Shown: positions 1 through 13,800 of the stretch, piece after piece | Layout of the letters: every line of letters begins with the position of its first letter | Position numbering within the stretch: position 1 is the stretch's first letter | From: Sialis fuliginosa | Taxonomy: Eukaryota; Arthropoda; Insecta; Megaloptera; Sialidae | Direction of reading: 5' to 3' | DNA length: 64,000 nucleotides | Assembly: GCA_961205875.1 (NCBI GenBank) | Contig: OY540817.1 | Location: 22,975,001-23,039,000 of the forward strand | The notes under the pieces: model-generated | Database searches by the model: none | Seen by the model: the letters and a program-made list of their open reading frames with translations, nothing else | What the model was told of the DNA's origin: nothing | Position numbers and translations under genes: made by a program

Positions 1-131
1 ACTAAGATTTTTTAGTAAAATTTGTATAAAAATTAAATGGTTAACCAATTCCAGGCAATTTATCTGAACACAATCGGTTTTAGTGAATTTAGCACGAGGA
101 AGCACTGTGCATTTACTTGGCAGATGTTTTT
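1..131. repeat. End of a MITE-like repeat (family copy 1 of 3)
   Basis: This segment is nearly identical to 40393-40522 and matches the reverse complement of about 59885-60010, so it is the terminal part of a short dispersed transposon-like repeat. The longer copies are roughly 700 bp and carry a sub-terminal GCTTCCTCG motif near both ends. Here it lies in the TRRAP intron after exon 48, and its edge sits within about 8 bp of the 5' splice site (GTCAGT, 133-138). No coding capacity is visible. The rest of the copy is outside the window. Confidence 0.75.
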
Positions 132-138
132 AACTGAC

Positions 139-3100
139 CTTCGGGCGGCCGTGTTATGTTTTTGCACGACGTCAACTCTAGGCATGAAACGTGCGATCCG
201 TACGTAATAATGCGAATGTTTAGGCAGTAAGAATTCTCCCGGTAGTTCGACTTCAGCCGTCTTCAAGCTGAAGTTGGACAAGAACGGGCACTTTTCTTCT
301 ATTAGGAATGATCTGAAAATAATCAATTTGATTATTAAATTTGCACACTCACATTTAATAAAAACAACTTACTTTGGTAAAACTTTAGCTTTGTTTTCGA
401 GGATACGAATCCACTTGTTCAATTTGAATATCAGATTGTGCAAACGCATCGCGTTCGGTTGGTTGAAGTCGAAATCGGCCGTGAACTGCGTTTTCATTTT
501 CTGGAATACCGGATCCTCCTCGGTCGCCTGTTTGCGTTTCGCCAACGACTCGCTGGCCGACGAACTGAACATTTCCCGATTGGTAGAGCTCGCTACATTT
601 TCTACAATTAAGTTATAGTTAAATAATTATATTTTAATTGGTTATGCGACCTATGCACCTATTCCTATACCAAAAGTAGAAACCAGCTTTTTAACAAAGT
701 TCAGCATGTGCGGCGTTATCTTGGCCTCGGTGACGTTGGCTCGGTTTTCAAACAGAATAGCGTAGCACTTTGTCAAACACTGCCTGAGCTGTTTCAGTAC
801 TTCCTCGTACCACGTTTCCCTGAACCAAATCATCTGAAAACGATACGTGCAGTAGTCACGTCGGATACTGAGTAAAGAGTTACGAACCTGATCGACGAAG
901 CCTTCGAGACTGAGTAAAACGATCGGGTGGATGTCTCTGAGAATCTGTAATATTTTTGTACACCTCATGACGGCCGGACTGGCTTTAGGTCCTTGCGGCG
1001 GCGGCGGTTGTGAAGTAGACGGTGTTTCAGGGGTCCCTTGACCGCCTGCTGCCGTTGCCCCTTGCTGTTGATTTGATTGAACATTCTAGCAAAAGTATAT
1101 TTACTCCGATTGTAAAATAAAATAGCATGGCTTTGCCATAAAATAACACACCCCTGTTAATGTAAGTACATTAATTTGAAAACATAATAAATAAATGACA
1201 TAACCTCACTTAATAATTATATATTTTTACATTGATCTGTCACAAAAGAATAAATAAATACAAAAACTGAAAGAAAGTATTCCACAAATAATAAATAATA
1301 CTTACATTTATCATAATACTTAATCATACAGTTATCATTTTTCAGAATTAAAAATATTCAATTTCAACAAACAAAACTGTCACCTAACCTCATTGTTATT
1401 TAAATAAACTGTAAAACCTTACAATAGCGAAAACATCTGTCATTGAATAAACCAAATTAATAACTTACCTTTGCACTGGCCATTTTACTCATTGAAGATT
1501 TATAGCCGACCCTCTGTTCGATCTTGAACATTAAGTACAGCGTTCTCATCGGGAAGTAAACCGCCTGTGGGAACACTCTTCCGACCTGCGATAACAGATT
1601 CAGAATCACCTCCCCGTCGTACTGGACAAGACAGCCGACGAGCTGCGGAGTCCAAGGCAGCCACTGTACGGCCGGAACGCCGACACAGTATTTGTCCAGC
1701 GCGTCCATCAAACTTGACTTTTCATCGTCGTACGTCAGAAGCCACAAGACTTTAGCTAAATACTTCCTTGATTTTGATTCGTTCTGATGTCGGCAAGCGT
1801 GCAAGAAACATGTTATTGCGGAAACACCTAAAAACATTGATTGGTTAATGAAGTTTCATCTGAATTAATTCATTTTTAACTTACCTGTAGAAATATTAGA
1901 CCGATCTCTTGTGAATATTGCTTCCAAATATTCTCCCCACAAAGCCCAAGCTTTGACTAACACATCGTGAAGTTGTACCGCAGCTGAAAACGCTTTGTTA
2001 GCGTCGTCAGAACGTCCTGTAACAATAAAAAAGCATTGGTTATAAATGCGAGACAAACTAATACGGATATTTAATCTTACCTATTTGCGCTAAAAGAATT
2101 CCTTTCAATGCATAAAACTCCGACGTCATCTCTTTAGTGAAATACGTCAAGTTTGTTTTCTCAACGACTTCCAGCCCTTCGTGCAGCTCGTTCTTTCCGT
2201 TCATCGCCGCCATCTGTAGATAGCACTTGACTTGCTGTCGTATCTTCTGGAAACAATCGACAATCGGGACAGACGGAATGGTGTATATCCGCGACAAGGA
2301 ATCCAAACAGACGCTGGTCAGGTTGTGTTTCCGTGCGATTTTACCAAAGTGTATGATCGCCTGCGCGCTCGCGTGGACGCCTAGCATGGCGTGATTTGTA
2401 GTCCCGTGTTCGTGCTGTGACGTGTTGTCGTAGTGGCTGGAGATAAACTGATAATGGTGTTGACGCCAGGTGAATATATCCGACCTAGAATATTAATATA
2501 TATTAAACTAGCTGTGTCATGAAGTTAGGTTAGGTAAATAATACAGATTTCTGTTATAATATAGTCGATAAAACAGGTATTTAGTATTGCATTTGTAACC
2601 TAACCTTTGCATGTAACAAACAGACAGACATTTATTTTCCAACACTTACCAATGCGAAAGATCATCAGCAATGACCGGCAATCTGTTTCTCCACGTTTTA
2701 ACAATAGCTTTCATGTCATGCAACGAAGATCTGGACGTTGATGTATGCATCAACCCTTGATGTATTTGCATTGCTTCTTGGAGCTCCATTATCTGTAATA
2801 ATAACATCAAAACAGTCACAATCCAGAACACAAACAAAAATATATACAACTGACCTGTTGTGCCGCTTGCAATAAAGGCAAATGCGCGTGCGAGACGATG
2901 CGCGGCAGCCGCCTCCAGTCCCTCATGCAAGTGACGGAAGCTGCTTCGACGCACCGTTCGATAACGGGGAGTTTCTTATCGTCCGAATGGCATATCGCCA
3001 GGAATCCCCTGTACAGATTGACTTTCCACGCCATCTCCTTCGGACAGCTGTACTCGACCTGTGCGAGCGCCTCCTTCATCAGCTGCCAGTTGGGAATACG

Positions 3101-6100
3101 CCACGCGCTGTCCAAGATCAAGAACGGATTCTTCTCCGCCTTGGATTCGCCGTACTGCACGAGCAAATCCCACTGGTTCAATTCTTTAGCGCACCTGATC
3201 CAGTGCTGTTCCCACAGCAGACACTCGCGTTGGGACGTCCCCGTCGACGTAGATCCGGGCACTGCGGTGGACGCACCGCCGACCTCCATCTTGTATTTCT
3301 GCATCGCTTGCTCGTAAGCCGCTTGGGCTCTTTCAAACCACCCGTGCTGTTCAAACGCTACCGCCGCTGCTGTTTCGGGTAAGTGCGCTCTTTGCTGCCA
3401 CAGCCCGCACCACATATCTTCTTCGCATAGAAGCGCGTACATATCTGCCAGAGATTCAAGTGTTTCCTAAAAACGTTACAAGTATGGTTATTTATTCAAA
3501 CATAACAATATTTTTGATAACGTACATTTTGTAAATTCGCCGAATCGCCCTCAAATTCGTAGCAGTCGACATCTCTTCGTTGTAAACGTACGTTGCTCTG
3601 CTGAGATCCATTACTGTTTGTATTATTCGAATCGAATGCCATCTGTTCTAAATTTAAAGTCATGCGATGCCAAAGATTATGCGACTTGCCTAAATATTTC
3701 ATTAACGGTCTGAAATAAAATAAATTAGTTTATAAATACACGTACAATTTGTTATACCCTCGCTTTTGTGTTATAGCGAAAAATAAAAACAATGTTGGCT
3801 TAGGAAGGAATATTTATTTCGTCGCTGATTTTTTATATACAAATTTACAATGTTATTTACAATGGAAGGGGGAGGGGGCGTCTTTTCTGTCTTGACGGGG
3901 ATCGACGGGGATTCCAGTGTCGTTGGAATCGGCTGGGCTGATGTTGGGATCAGCTGGGCCGGTGCGATCCTTAAGATGTCAATGGGGCAGACGTCATTCG
4001 TGTGATGGTGGGCTTCGCGGTGGAAGCTGTGTTGGGCGTCATGATGATGACGGCGTGCTTCGCGGTGGAAGCTGTGTTGGGCGTCATGAGGATGACGGCG
4101 GGCTTCTCGGTGGAAGCTGTGTTGGGCGTCATGAGGATGACGGCGTGCTTCGCGGTGGAAGCTGTGCTGGGCGTCATGAGGATGACGGCGGGCTTCTCGG
4201 TGGAAGCTGTGTTGGGCGTCATGATGATGACGGCGTGCTTCGCGGTGGAAGCTGTGTTGGGCGTCATGAGGATGACGGCGGGCTTCTCGGTGGAAGCTGT
4301 GTTGGGCGTCATGAGGATGACGGCGGGCTTCTCGGTGGAAGCTGTGTTGGGCGTCATGAAGATGACGGCGGGCTTCTCGGTGGAAGCTGTGTTGGGCGTC
4401 ATGAGGATGACGGCGGGCTTCTCGGTGGAAGCTGTGTTGGGCGTCATGAGGATGACGGCGGGCTTCTTGGTGGAAGCTGTGTTGGGCGTCATGAAGATGA
4501 CGGCGGGCTTCGCGGTGGAAGCTGTGTTGGCGTCATTGGGATGACGGCGTGCTTCGCGGTGGAAGCTGTGCTGGGCGTCATGAAGATGACGGCGGGCTTC
4601 GCGGTGGAAGCTGTGTTGGGCGTCATGAGGATGACGGCGGGCTTCTCGGCGGTTGGCGTTCTTCTCGTGGCGTCAGCGGTCTTTGGTCGTGAGACGGCGC
4701 TCGGCTTCCGGTGCGCGTCTGTGAGTTTTGACATCACAGCGGCGGTGAACGACTCTCAGCGGGCGTCGGTGGTCGGCGTTCTTCTCGGAGTGTCAGCGGT
4801 CTCTGGTCGTGAGACGGCGCTCGGCTTCCGGTGCGCGTCTGTGAGTTTTGGCATCACAGCGGCGGTGAACGTCTCTCGGCGGGCGGCGTTCTTCTTCGGG
4901 CGTCAGCGGTCAGAGTTCTTGTCTGAGCGGCAACGGTTTTGGATCCGGAGACGGCGCTTGTCTTCGGGTGCGTGCCTGTGAATTGGGCGTCACAGCTGCA
5001 GCGGGCGTCTCTGGTGAGCGTCAGCGGTCCTCAACGTGAGGTGACGGCGGCGTCCTTCGGCGGGTGGCAGTGGTCCTCATCGTGAGGCGATGGCGTCTCC
5101 TTCGGCGGGCGGCAGTGGTCCTCAAACGTGAGGCGACGGCGTCCATCGGCGGGCGGCAGTGGTCCTCAAACGTGAGGCGATGGGCGTCTCCGGGAGTCGG
5201 CAGTGGTCCTCAAACGTCTGGTGGTGGACGTCTCCTTCGGTGGGCGGCAGTGGTCCTCACGTCAGACGGTGGGCGTCTCCTTCGGCGGCGGCAGTGGTCC
5301 TCAACGTCAGGCGGTGGCGTCAGTGGTCTTCAACCAGCGACACTGGAGTGGTATCTCGAGCACCTCTGCTGCCAAGTATTAACTCGGCAGCAGAGTGACA
5401 ATTCCACTACCAGGTAGGGCACTTGTCCTTGGAGTTGACTCCTGGACTTGACTTTTGCATCAAAATCGGGAGGCTTTATACAGTCCACGGTTGCGCTTCG
5501 TTGGTGAGAGCCAACTCGCGACTTCACCCTTCTCCCTTTCATTAAGGAAGGATGGACTGACGTGTTGGCGTTCGGATGGCGGTTTACTGAATTTAACACT
5601 TACGGTTTGATGTGCTCGTTGTGCAGCGGTATAGGGATGTGGGTTTGCCTCATAACAGATACAGATCAGACGGTTCCGGACGTGTTTCTCTACGTCCTGT
5701 CTCAGATGTGGCCAGTAGTAGCGCTTACCAATGGCTCGTAACGTTCCCTGCATCCTGGATGTCCCGCGAGTGTATGGCCGTGATAATGCTATGGGACTGT
5801 GGGACGTGCCTCGCTTGGTACGTGCAGACGGAGCTGGGTGGTCCGCCGTTACCACAGTGCATTATCCCGTTGATACCCCGCTGGGAGGTCCTTGTGATTG
5901 ACTTCTCTTCCGTGAAGTAACCACTGGAATGAGGTGTCGTTGTGTTGTAGGTGTTGGATTTCTTCAATGAGGCTGAGAACCGTGATCTGCGTCAGCTTGA
6001 GCGTTATTCCTGCTGCATACCCGTTTCTCCTGGGTGGTGATGGATTTGAATGGGCGAGTAGTGTCTTCAATGAAGATTGAAGTTGTTCGTGTGGTGTTGG

Positions 6101-7053
6101 GCGCCACTGGGTAAAACCCAGATTAGTTAGTTGATGTTTTCTACCATTGCTAGCGACGAAATGTTAATTCCTTCCTTTGCACTTTCCTCGGCATTCTCAG
6201 GGCGTTTAGGTCGGAAGCTCTCGCTTAAATTTCCAGGCCCCACGTTGGGCGCCAAATTGTTATACCCTCGCGTTTATGTTATAGCGAAAAATAAAAACAA
6301 TGTTGGCTTAGGAAGGAATATTTATGGATGGACTGACGTGTTGGCGTTCGGATGGCGGTTTACCCTGGTTTTGGGTTTTGCCGGCGATCCGTTTGGGCTA
6401 GAATCGTCGGTGAGGTGTCATTCGACAGCTGGAAAGATTCTTCAGTGCGTGGCGGACGAAATTTCATTGTACGATGGGAGGGGGGGGGGGGAGTTCATAT
6501 CAAATTTTACTGAATTAAACACTTACGGTTTGATGGGTACGCCCGGTGTACATCTCGTAAGAGCTTCCACGAACGTCATTATAGCACTGGGATGACAATC
6601 CTTTTGTAATACGTGGGCTCCGGAACAAACAAACGATACCATCTCAGGAATCAGCGTCTAAAAGAAACACATTTCATTATAACAAAACAATTAAAGAATG
6701 GTATAGTAATAACAACTGACCGCATGTTGCCTGGCATCCATAATTGACCACATCCTCGGGAACAGATCTAGCCACATCCGTTCAGCCAGCGGAGTATCCG
6801 CGTGACACAGCTGAGCAGCCGCAGCGAGCAGCTGTCCGGTGCGAACCCTCCGGGCGCCCGACAGATGAACACTCGCGTGCTGCGTCACCATCTCCCTCAG
6901 CGACTGGGCACGCAGCTTCGGCGTGATCGGTACAGGCCCTGCGTTCTCCCCCGAAGTCGTAGCGACCGTCTGCGGCGTCGGAGTGGTCGGAGTCGTCACA
7001 GAAGGCGGTGAAAAGTTATCCATCGAAGTCGACAGATCAATATCGAGAACGTT
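139..7053 (-). CDS. Nipped-A: TRRAP exons 37-48: FAT domain and start of the PI3K-like domain
   Basis: Exons: 6721-7053, 6527-6657, 3526-3709, 2855-3466, 2650-2792, 2081-2484, 1885-2016, 1469-1827, 888-1085, 659-833, 373-601, 139-312 (about codons 2640-3663). Family blocks are KYLGKSHNLWHRM (exon 39), LNQWDLLVQYGESKA and SCPKEMAWKVNLYRG (exon 40), DMKAIVKTWRNRLP (exon 41), VPIVDCFQKIRQQVKCYL (exon 42), CRHQNESKSRKYLAKVLWLL (exon 44), ITPHMLNFVKKLVSTFG (exon 46) and SFLIEEKCPFLSNFS (exon 48). Exons 37 and 45 add Thr/Pro/Gln-rich linkers. Intron 38 (3710-6526) contains a retrotransposon. Exon 45 uses an unusual GTTCGT donor. The gene leaves the window after exon 48. Confidence 0.95.
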
Positions 7054-10000
7054 CTGAAAATTTGTTCAATCAATATAACGTTATAATTATATTAATTTAC
7101 AATTACCGTATCGTAACACCCGCTCGCCGTTTCCATGTAATCTTCAGGTTCCTGTTTAAGACTCGTGTATATAATAAAATTCTTTTTCTCGTCCGAATCA
7201 GCCATGTTGATCACCGAGCCGACGCTCGGAAGCACCGGACTGCCTTGGGTAGCTTGTATTTGCTTCCCTTGTACCGCAGTGACCAGTAACAGCTCAATGC
7301 ACTGTTTCAACCAGTAATGCGCACCGATTGCGTCCCACGCTTGACTGCACACTATATAAAGTAACCGTGTATGAAGCTGGCGTAACAGACTCGCGTCCAA
7401 GGCACTGAAGAATCTAGCTCGCGTGGCCGCCGAGTGAGAGCAACGTAAACCCGCCATAAAGGCCGGCTCCAGTTTAACGGCGAGCTCTGTTGATTTCAAA
7501 TGATCGTCTCTGCAAATTAAAACTTATATTAATTCGGTTTAATTTATTTTAAACGGTATTAAACGCTTACCTATAGACATAATTAACGATTTCGAGGAAA
7601 TGTTGATTCAGTTCGAGTTCATTCGGAAAACGTTTCTCCACGTACTGCATCAGCTTCACAAGGAGAATGCTTTTCTCTCGCAGGCTTGGAGCCTGCGACA
7701 GGGTCACAGGGTTTTTGCTTTTAACCCATTCTTCAACCATCTAAAACAAAATAATAAATCAACGGATATCAAAAATTAATTTACTTCTGTACTAACTTTA
7801 ACGATCGCTCGCATTATTTTAGCATCAGGCGTCTTCTCAATAAGTCCAACCAATATCTGTCCGATGAATTGTTTTCGCATTTCTACCGACATGACAACGA
7901 CTCTAGTTTTAACAAGATCTAAGCCAAGGATCAGCAGTTCGTTAGCTAAAAGAAAAAAATAACAGTTACAGTTTTTATTTATTCAAAATTCATTAATTCC
8001 TTACCGATTTTATCTGGACCGTTTTCAGCAACCGGGGTTAAATGTTCCTTCGCCATTCTAGCAATCACACGCATGTACGGTGCTATGAACCTGTCTATGT
8101 AGCTGCTATTTTGACCGCAACATGCTTTTAGAACAGTTAACGGACCAAACAGAATAGTTGCAGGCGCTGACTGATTTTTTTCATAAGTGGTTAAACCTTC
8201 TACAATCATCTGAAATAAAATAGATTTATAATTAAATATTATGTATTTGTAATAAATATATATTTGTATCTATACCTTTCCGACTGTAGCGTACAGAATA
8301 TCTAATTCACTAGAACCGCTGCATTCTGGCGGGAACAAAATCATCAATTTAGATAATAAATTATGCATCAGAGTTATAACTTTGGTTTCTTTGCTGTAAA
8401 GACACGTTCCTGAAAAAAAAAATTGTATTGTTACAATAAATTGTTAAATATATCATTTAAAATACTTTACCGAGTCCTTTTTGCAACGGTTTGAAACATG
8501 TCAATATCTTGTCAGGCTTCATCACGGTTAGCAAAAAGATCAACAGTTCTAATGCGGTGCTGATATTCGAGAAATTGGCTTTAGAATTCTCTACACTCTG
8601 AAATATTTAATATATATGATATAATTGAAATATTCACGTTTATTACAGACTCTTAATAAAGGCCCCTTTTGTTTTTGTTTTGACATTTGAACTTTTCATT
8701 ATACTGCCCAAAATTTGTTTAAAAATAATAGTGTTTTATTTGAAAAAGTGGGGACCTAACTTTTATTTTTGTCAACCAGGAAATATATATACCAAATTTC
8801 AAGGTTCTACAATAATAGTCAAAATCCTGACGGTAAGTGAGGGAAGTTGCCTATATATATGGTTCTTTTTCATGGCAGGGTTTAATTCTTGGAAATACTT
8901 CATAATGTTATAAAAGGGGGGGAATCTTATTTTTTGAGGTTAAAAAGTTAAAATCCGTATAATCTTGTAAATTCATTTAAATTGGGTCAATTAAATATCA
9001 AATACTTCATGTTACATACTTTATAATCTTCTTTCATTGCTAAGACTTTTATTTTGTGACTTACATTCTTAGGACTAACCTGGAGAACCTTATCTAGCCA
9101 CGCAAGCTTTAGATCGCAGCTCTGCGGCCACACGTCCGGCTTGAGCGCCGTTTTCAATAAAGCCACGCAGCGTTTGGACAACAGCTCGCCGGGCGAACTT
9201 CCCGCTTGGAGAATATACAACGGCGTGTTGGTAGACTCGTTTACCTGCAACAGAATACGACGTCGGTAATCGTTTCTACTAAACAACTATCAGATTAACT
9301 TACGTGACAAGCTAGGCGCAACAAAAAGTTCAACACGGCGTCCGCGTCTTTGGTTTTTATCGGTTTGTTCGCGTCGGCGTCTATCTTTTGTCCAACTGGC
9401 GGCTGTACAGGAACCTGAGATGGGCCTGGCGCGACAGCCCCGACAGCCAGCTTCTTTCTATCAGGTCCTTCATCAGGAGCCTCTCTTTTGATTCCTCCGG
9501 ATGGCATCTGTATTTCAGTCTGAACCTCGTTGCAATCGCTCTCATCTTTGATGCGTTGAAGTTCCCACTTAATAACGACTTCTGCTAGTTCAACCGCCAG
9601 TTTCTTGTGCTCGAGCGCCGACGTTTGTTGGAAGCCTAGTCTGTTTATCGAGCTGATGATGTACTGTATCAGATGGTGCCTGACCGGGTAATACACCTTG
9701 TAGTGCCGTACGACCAGCTGGAGAATGTGGTACAGCTGCGGCATGCTGTGCCCTTCCTCCACGATTATCTTCTTCGTCCAGTGTATCAGCATGGTCGCGC
9801 CGCCTTCCATTCGCAGAGGCATTGCCGGTGTCAGTATCTCTAGCGCTTGTCTGACAACAGCTCTCGCTTCTTGGGCGTGCGCTTTCACCAATTTATGGAA
9901 TACTGAAATATATATATCATTTACTAGCTGGGCCCACGCGGCTTCGCTCGCGTAGACTACGGAATTATTGTTTAGGATTTTTGAAAAATATAGTTTAATT

Positions 10001-10752
10001 AATTAAGTACAAACACGATTAGTTATTATTGTAATAATAATTTATCAATACCTAAATTACCTAACAAAAACGAATCAGAAGAAAAAAGTACAAATAATTT
10101 GTGTTCTGTTTAAATTTAAATGTTAATTATTGAAAACAAAATTAACTCAAACGTCAGCCGAGGGACTCCGAATATCTACCGAACGTAAGCGAATCCAGTC
10201 TGATGTACATCGCTTCGATGCGGCACGACACCATACATTTAAAATGTTACCTTTATAAATATATTTTAAGATATTTTCTAAACTATACGACCAAATTGGA
10301 TGCTGTAAATGGCAAACTATATCTACATTAAGTACTTATGACGATGAAATCATTTATTTCGATAAGGATTAATGTTTTGCAGGTCATAAGTCCATGTAAA
10401 CAAAACCCAAATATTTTATGTTTTTTTTGTAACATAAAAGCAGTCATTGTGGCTTAAATATAAAAGTTAGACATATCGTGTCGCTGACTTAATTGTAGAA
10501 CTTTTGATTCTACACAATTCTTTAATACATTATTTTGTTCTATATTGAACGGTTTAGGCAGCGTATTACAAAACAGCGCGCCGACGGCAAAATTTTTTCC
10601 GACTTGATTTACTATTATCGTCACTGCTTTGTTGTTATGTGACCTAACGTAAAAAAATATAGCCTATAACCTGGCCAGAGAACGTACCTATGAATTAAAA
10701 AAAAAAACTCGTAAATCGGATAAGTGGTTCTCGAGTGATAAGGTAACTAACG

Positions 10753-10810
<58 letters not shown>

Positions 10811-13800
10811 GAGACGTTGAGCTTTATATATATTAAGGATTATTTATTTAAATCAAAGAGTGTATTTTATTTTACCTTGCAAAACGATTTTTTTGTTGAT
10901 TGCAAACTTGACGATGATGTGCGCAAGAAGCAAATGCCCGTGGTAACGCATCATAGCGTCTACGCAGTTTTTACCGAGCAGACACGGCCACGCGAACGTC
11001 ATCAGTTTACGCAGTTTATTACCCTGACGTTTGTTGGTCGCGTCGTGAATGTGGTGCGACGCCTGTTCGACCAACAAGCACGAGAACTGTAATAACGCTA
11101 TACGCAGACAGTCTTCCAGGTTTGATGTTTCCTTTTGATCAATGACCTGCGTAAAAAAATATTATATTTTAAAATTAAATTTAAAATCAAGTAGACAATT
11201 TAATACTAACCTTATTTATAAAAACAGACACTACGTTCTGTTGTGGATCGCTGCCGACCAGTGTGTTCATATCGTGGCTTCTTTCAGAGAAACACGGAAT
11301 CAGGACAAACTGCACTATGTATGCTTTCAATTGCTGTACAATTAGTAAAAAAAAAGTTATTTTTAATTTTTTTATTTTCATTGAAAGTACTAATTAAGAG
11401 CTGCATTCTGGAATTTTTTCAGATTTTTTGAATTGATAGTTTAGAAAATAAAGAGGGGAGAGACGCTCTAGTTCCTAGTTTTCTACAGAACCCTGATAAA
11501 AGTGTAATTCATTTGTAATCGTAAATATTTGTACTAACCTGCGATATGTTTGGATTCTTATACAAATCAACGAATCTATAGAACGCTTGCTGTTTCCATT
11601 CTACCGTATAATTTTGAGCTACGGTATTCTCCAGGAAGTTTCGTAGAAACTAAACAAAACAATACATTTTTACCGGTACTTAAGTGCATATTTAAGTAAC
11701 TTGTACTACATACCTGGAAGTCTGGGATAAACTTATAACAAAACGCTCGAAGCAACTGAAACAGCAGATCTATTTCATTAGGACAATGTATAAAATACTG
11801 AAGTAATATCTTGACGACCGATTTAGGTTCTTTCCAATGCGCCGTCTCGACGTTCTCCACGTTACTGTGAGCGCTCTGATACGAATCATCGCACCAAAGA
11901 GTCTTCAGTGCTTCGACCAGTTGCGTCTGAGTTGCTATCCACTGATCGTCATGTTTTATCAATATTGAAACCATCCTGAAAAATTAAAATCAGTAACGCA
12001 AAAAAAAAACAAACAAAAATATCGTTTACCTGACGGCCTGATAGCGTATTTCATTTTTAATCTGTTTAACGTTCGACTGCGGCGTCTGTCCGATCGCGGA
12101 CTCCGATTGTTTCGGTGCGTTCGGGCCGGACGTAGACGCCTGTCCTGTGTTTTGCTGGCCGTTCACGCCGTCTACAGCCATCGAGTCTTGTTGCGTAATC
12201 AAGATGTAAGTTATCAGTTTCATTATACAGTGCGACTGTAAATGGTCTCTGAATGGTTTCCCGTCGGCGTGGCGCACGAGGTACAATAAATAACGACTGT
12301 ACTGTTGCTCCTGAAATTAAACCACGTGTTTAAATCAGTATAGGAGGTATCTATGCATGAAAATTTAGCTAGTGCACTTACTTTGAGGTTCTGTTCAGCC
12401 AGTATAGTTTCGAGAGTTTCCGTCGGGAATCTCAATAAGAACTTCATCAACGGCGCTCTGAATATTCCCACCGCGTCCGCCAACTGTCTCTCCGTGTTCA
12501 ACACAAGCCTGATCAGAACCGGTACGAATCTAGCGCTGGCGTCCGGCACTTGCGCAAAGATCTGGAGCGCCGTGCACACCCTGCGTTCAGCGTCGCCGGT
12601 CACCAACGTTGCGGGCACGGCTGCGTTGGCTTGGTTCGCTCCGGGACCCGTCGGTACGTTCTTTGCAGTCGGAATATTTGTTGCTGGAATTAAATTTGCA
12701 TTAATTACGTAGCAATGTGTATTTATCGAGAAAAAGGGATTTGTCGAGAAAAAGGGATTTATCGAGAAAAAGGAATTTGTCGAGAAAAAGGTATTTATCG
12801 AGAAAAAGGGATTTGTCGAGAAAAAGGTATTTGTCGAGAAAAAGGTATTTATCGAGAAAAAGAGATTTGTCGAGAAAAAGGTATTTATCGAGAAAAAGGG
12901 ATTTGTCGAGAAAAAGGTATTTGTCGAGAAAAATGTATTTATCGAGAAACTGGGATTTGTCGAGAAAAAGGTATTTGTCGAGAAAAAGGTTGATACAACC
13001 CTGAACACAACATGTTGGTCAACCCTGGTGCATTTTTGTACTTTCCCACAAATCCATCGGACGGTCACCAGATGTGTCGCCAAGAAGCTTAACTACGTCG
13101 GCGGCATTCCCTTTGACAACGTTTATTACACCTTGCCGCCTGGGTTTTTCCTAAGTAGGTCAAGCGCTGTAAGACACGTTCGTCACCGATGACTCACACC
13201 TACCCTGTCAACGCACACACACACACTCACACGTACATACCCCTACGTGCACCACCCTGCCTAGAGAAGGGATGAAGAACGGGGTATATAACCTCATGTT
13301 TTTCAAACAACACAGAGAATCCTCCAGACTCACTCAGATGACAGCTCAGCCTCGCCCTGACATGTTCCGCCGCCGCCGCCGCCAAGGATCAACTCTGCAA
13401 AGGACCAGCCTGCCAAGGAACCGCCCTGCCATGGACCAGCTCTGCTAAGGACCAGCCCTATCGAGTATCCGCCGTCCCTCCGCCAAAGCCAAGCCGCGCC
13501 GAGGACCCGCAGCTATCATCCATCTACGACGCTCTGCCGTCATCCGCGACGCCCAGCCGTCAACCGCGACGCCCTGCCGTCATCCGCGACGCCCAGCCGT
13601 CAAGCCGCACGGACATCGCCTCCGTCATTTTCGACGCCCAGCCGTCGCCACGACGAACGGACACCGCCTCCGTCATCTACGACGCCCAGCCGTCATCCAC
13701 GACGTTTAGCCGCCATCCGCGACGCCTAGCCGTCAACCGCGACGCCCAGCCGTCAAGCCGCACGGACATCGCCTCCGTCATTTTCGACGCCCAGCCGTCG

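Noticed and set aside
139-312. TRRAP as a truncated pseudogene lacking its kinase-like domain
   Set aside because: The missing part is simply beyond the window edge; exon 48 ends at a GTCAGT donor and all 48 exons are intact.
3917-4981. Long overlapping ORFs on both strands (up to 354 codons) across the 45-bp repeats
   Set aside because: They exist because the repeat length is a multiple of three; composition is repetitive and they lie inside a dead retroelement in an intron.
5612-6070. Short ORFs on both strands in the gypsy-like element
   Set aside because: Only the minus-strand integrase-like fragment resembles a known domain; the others are shadows and none is an intact gene.
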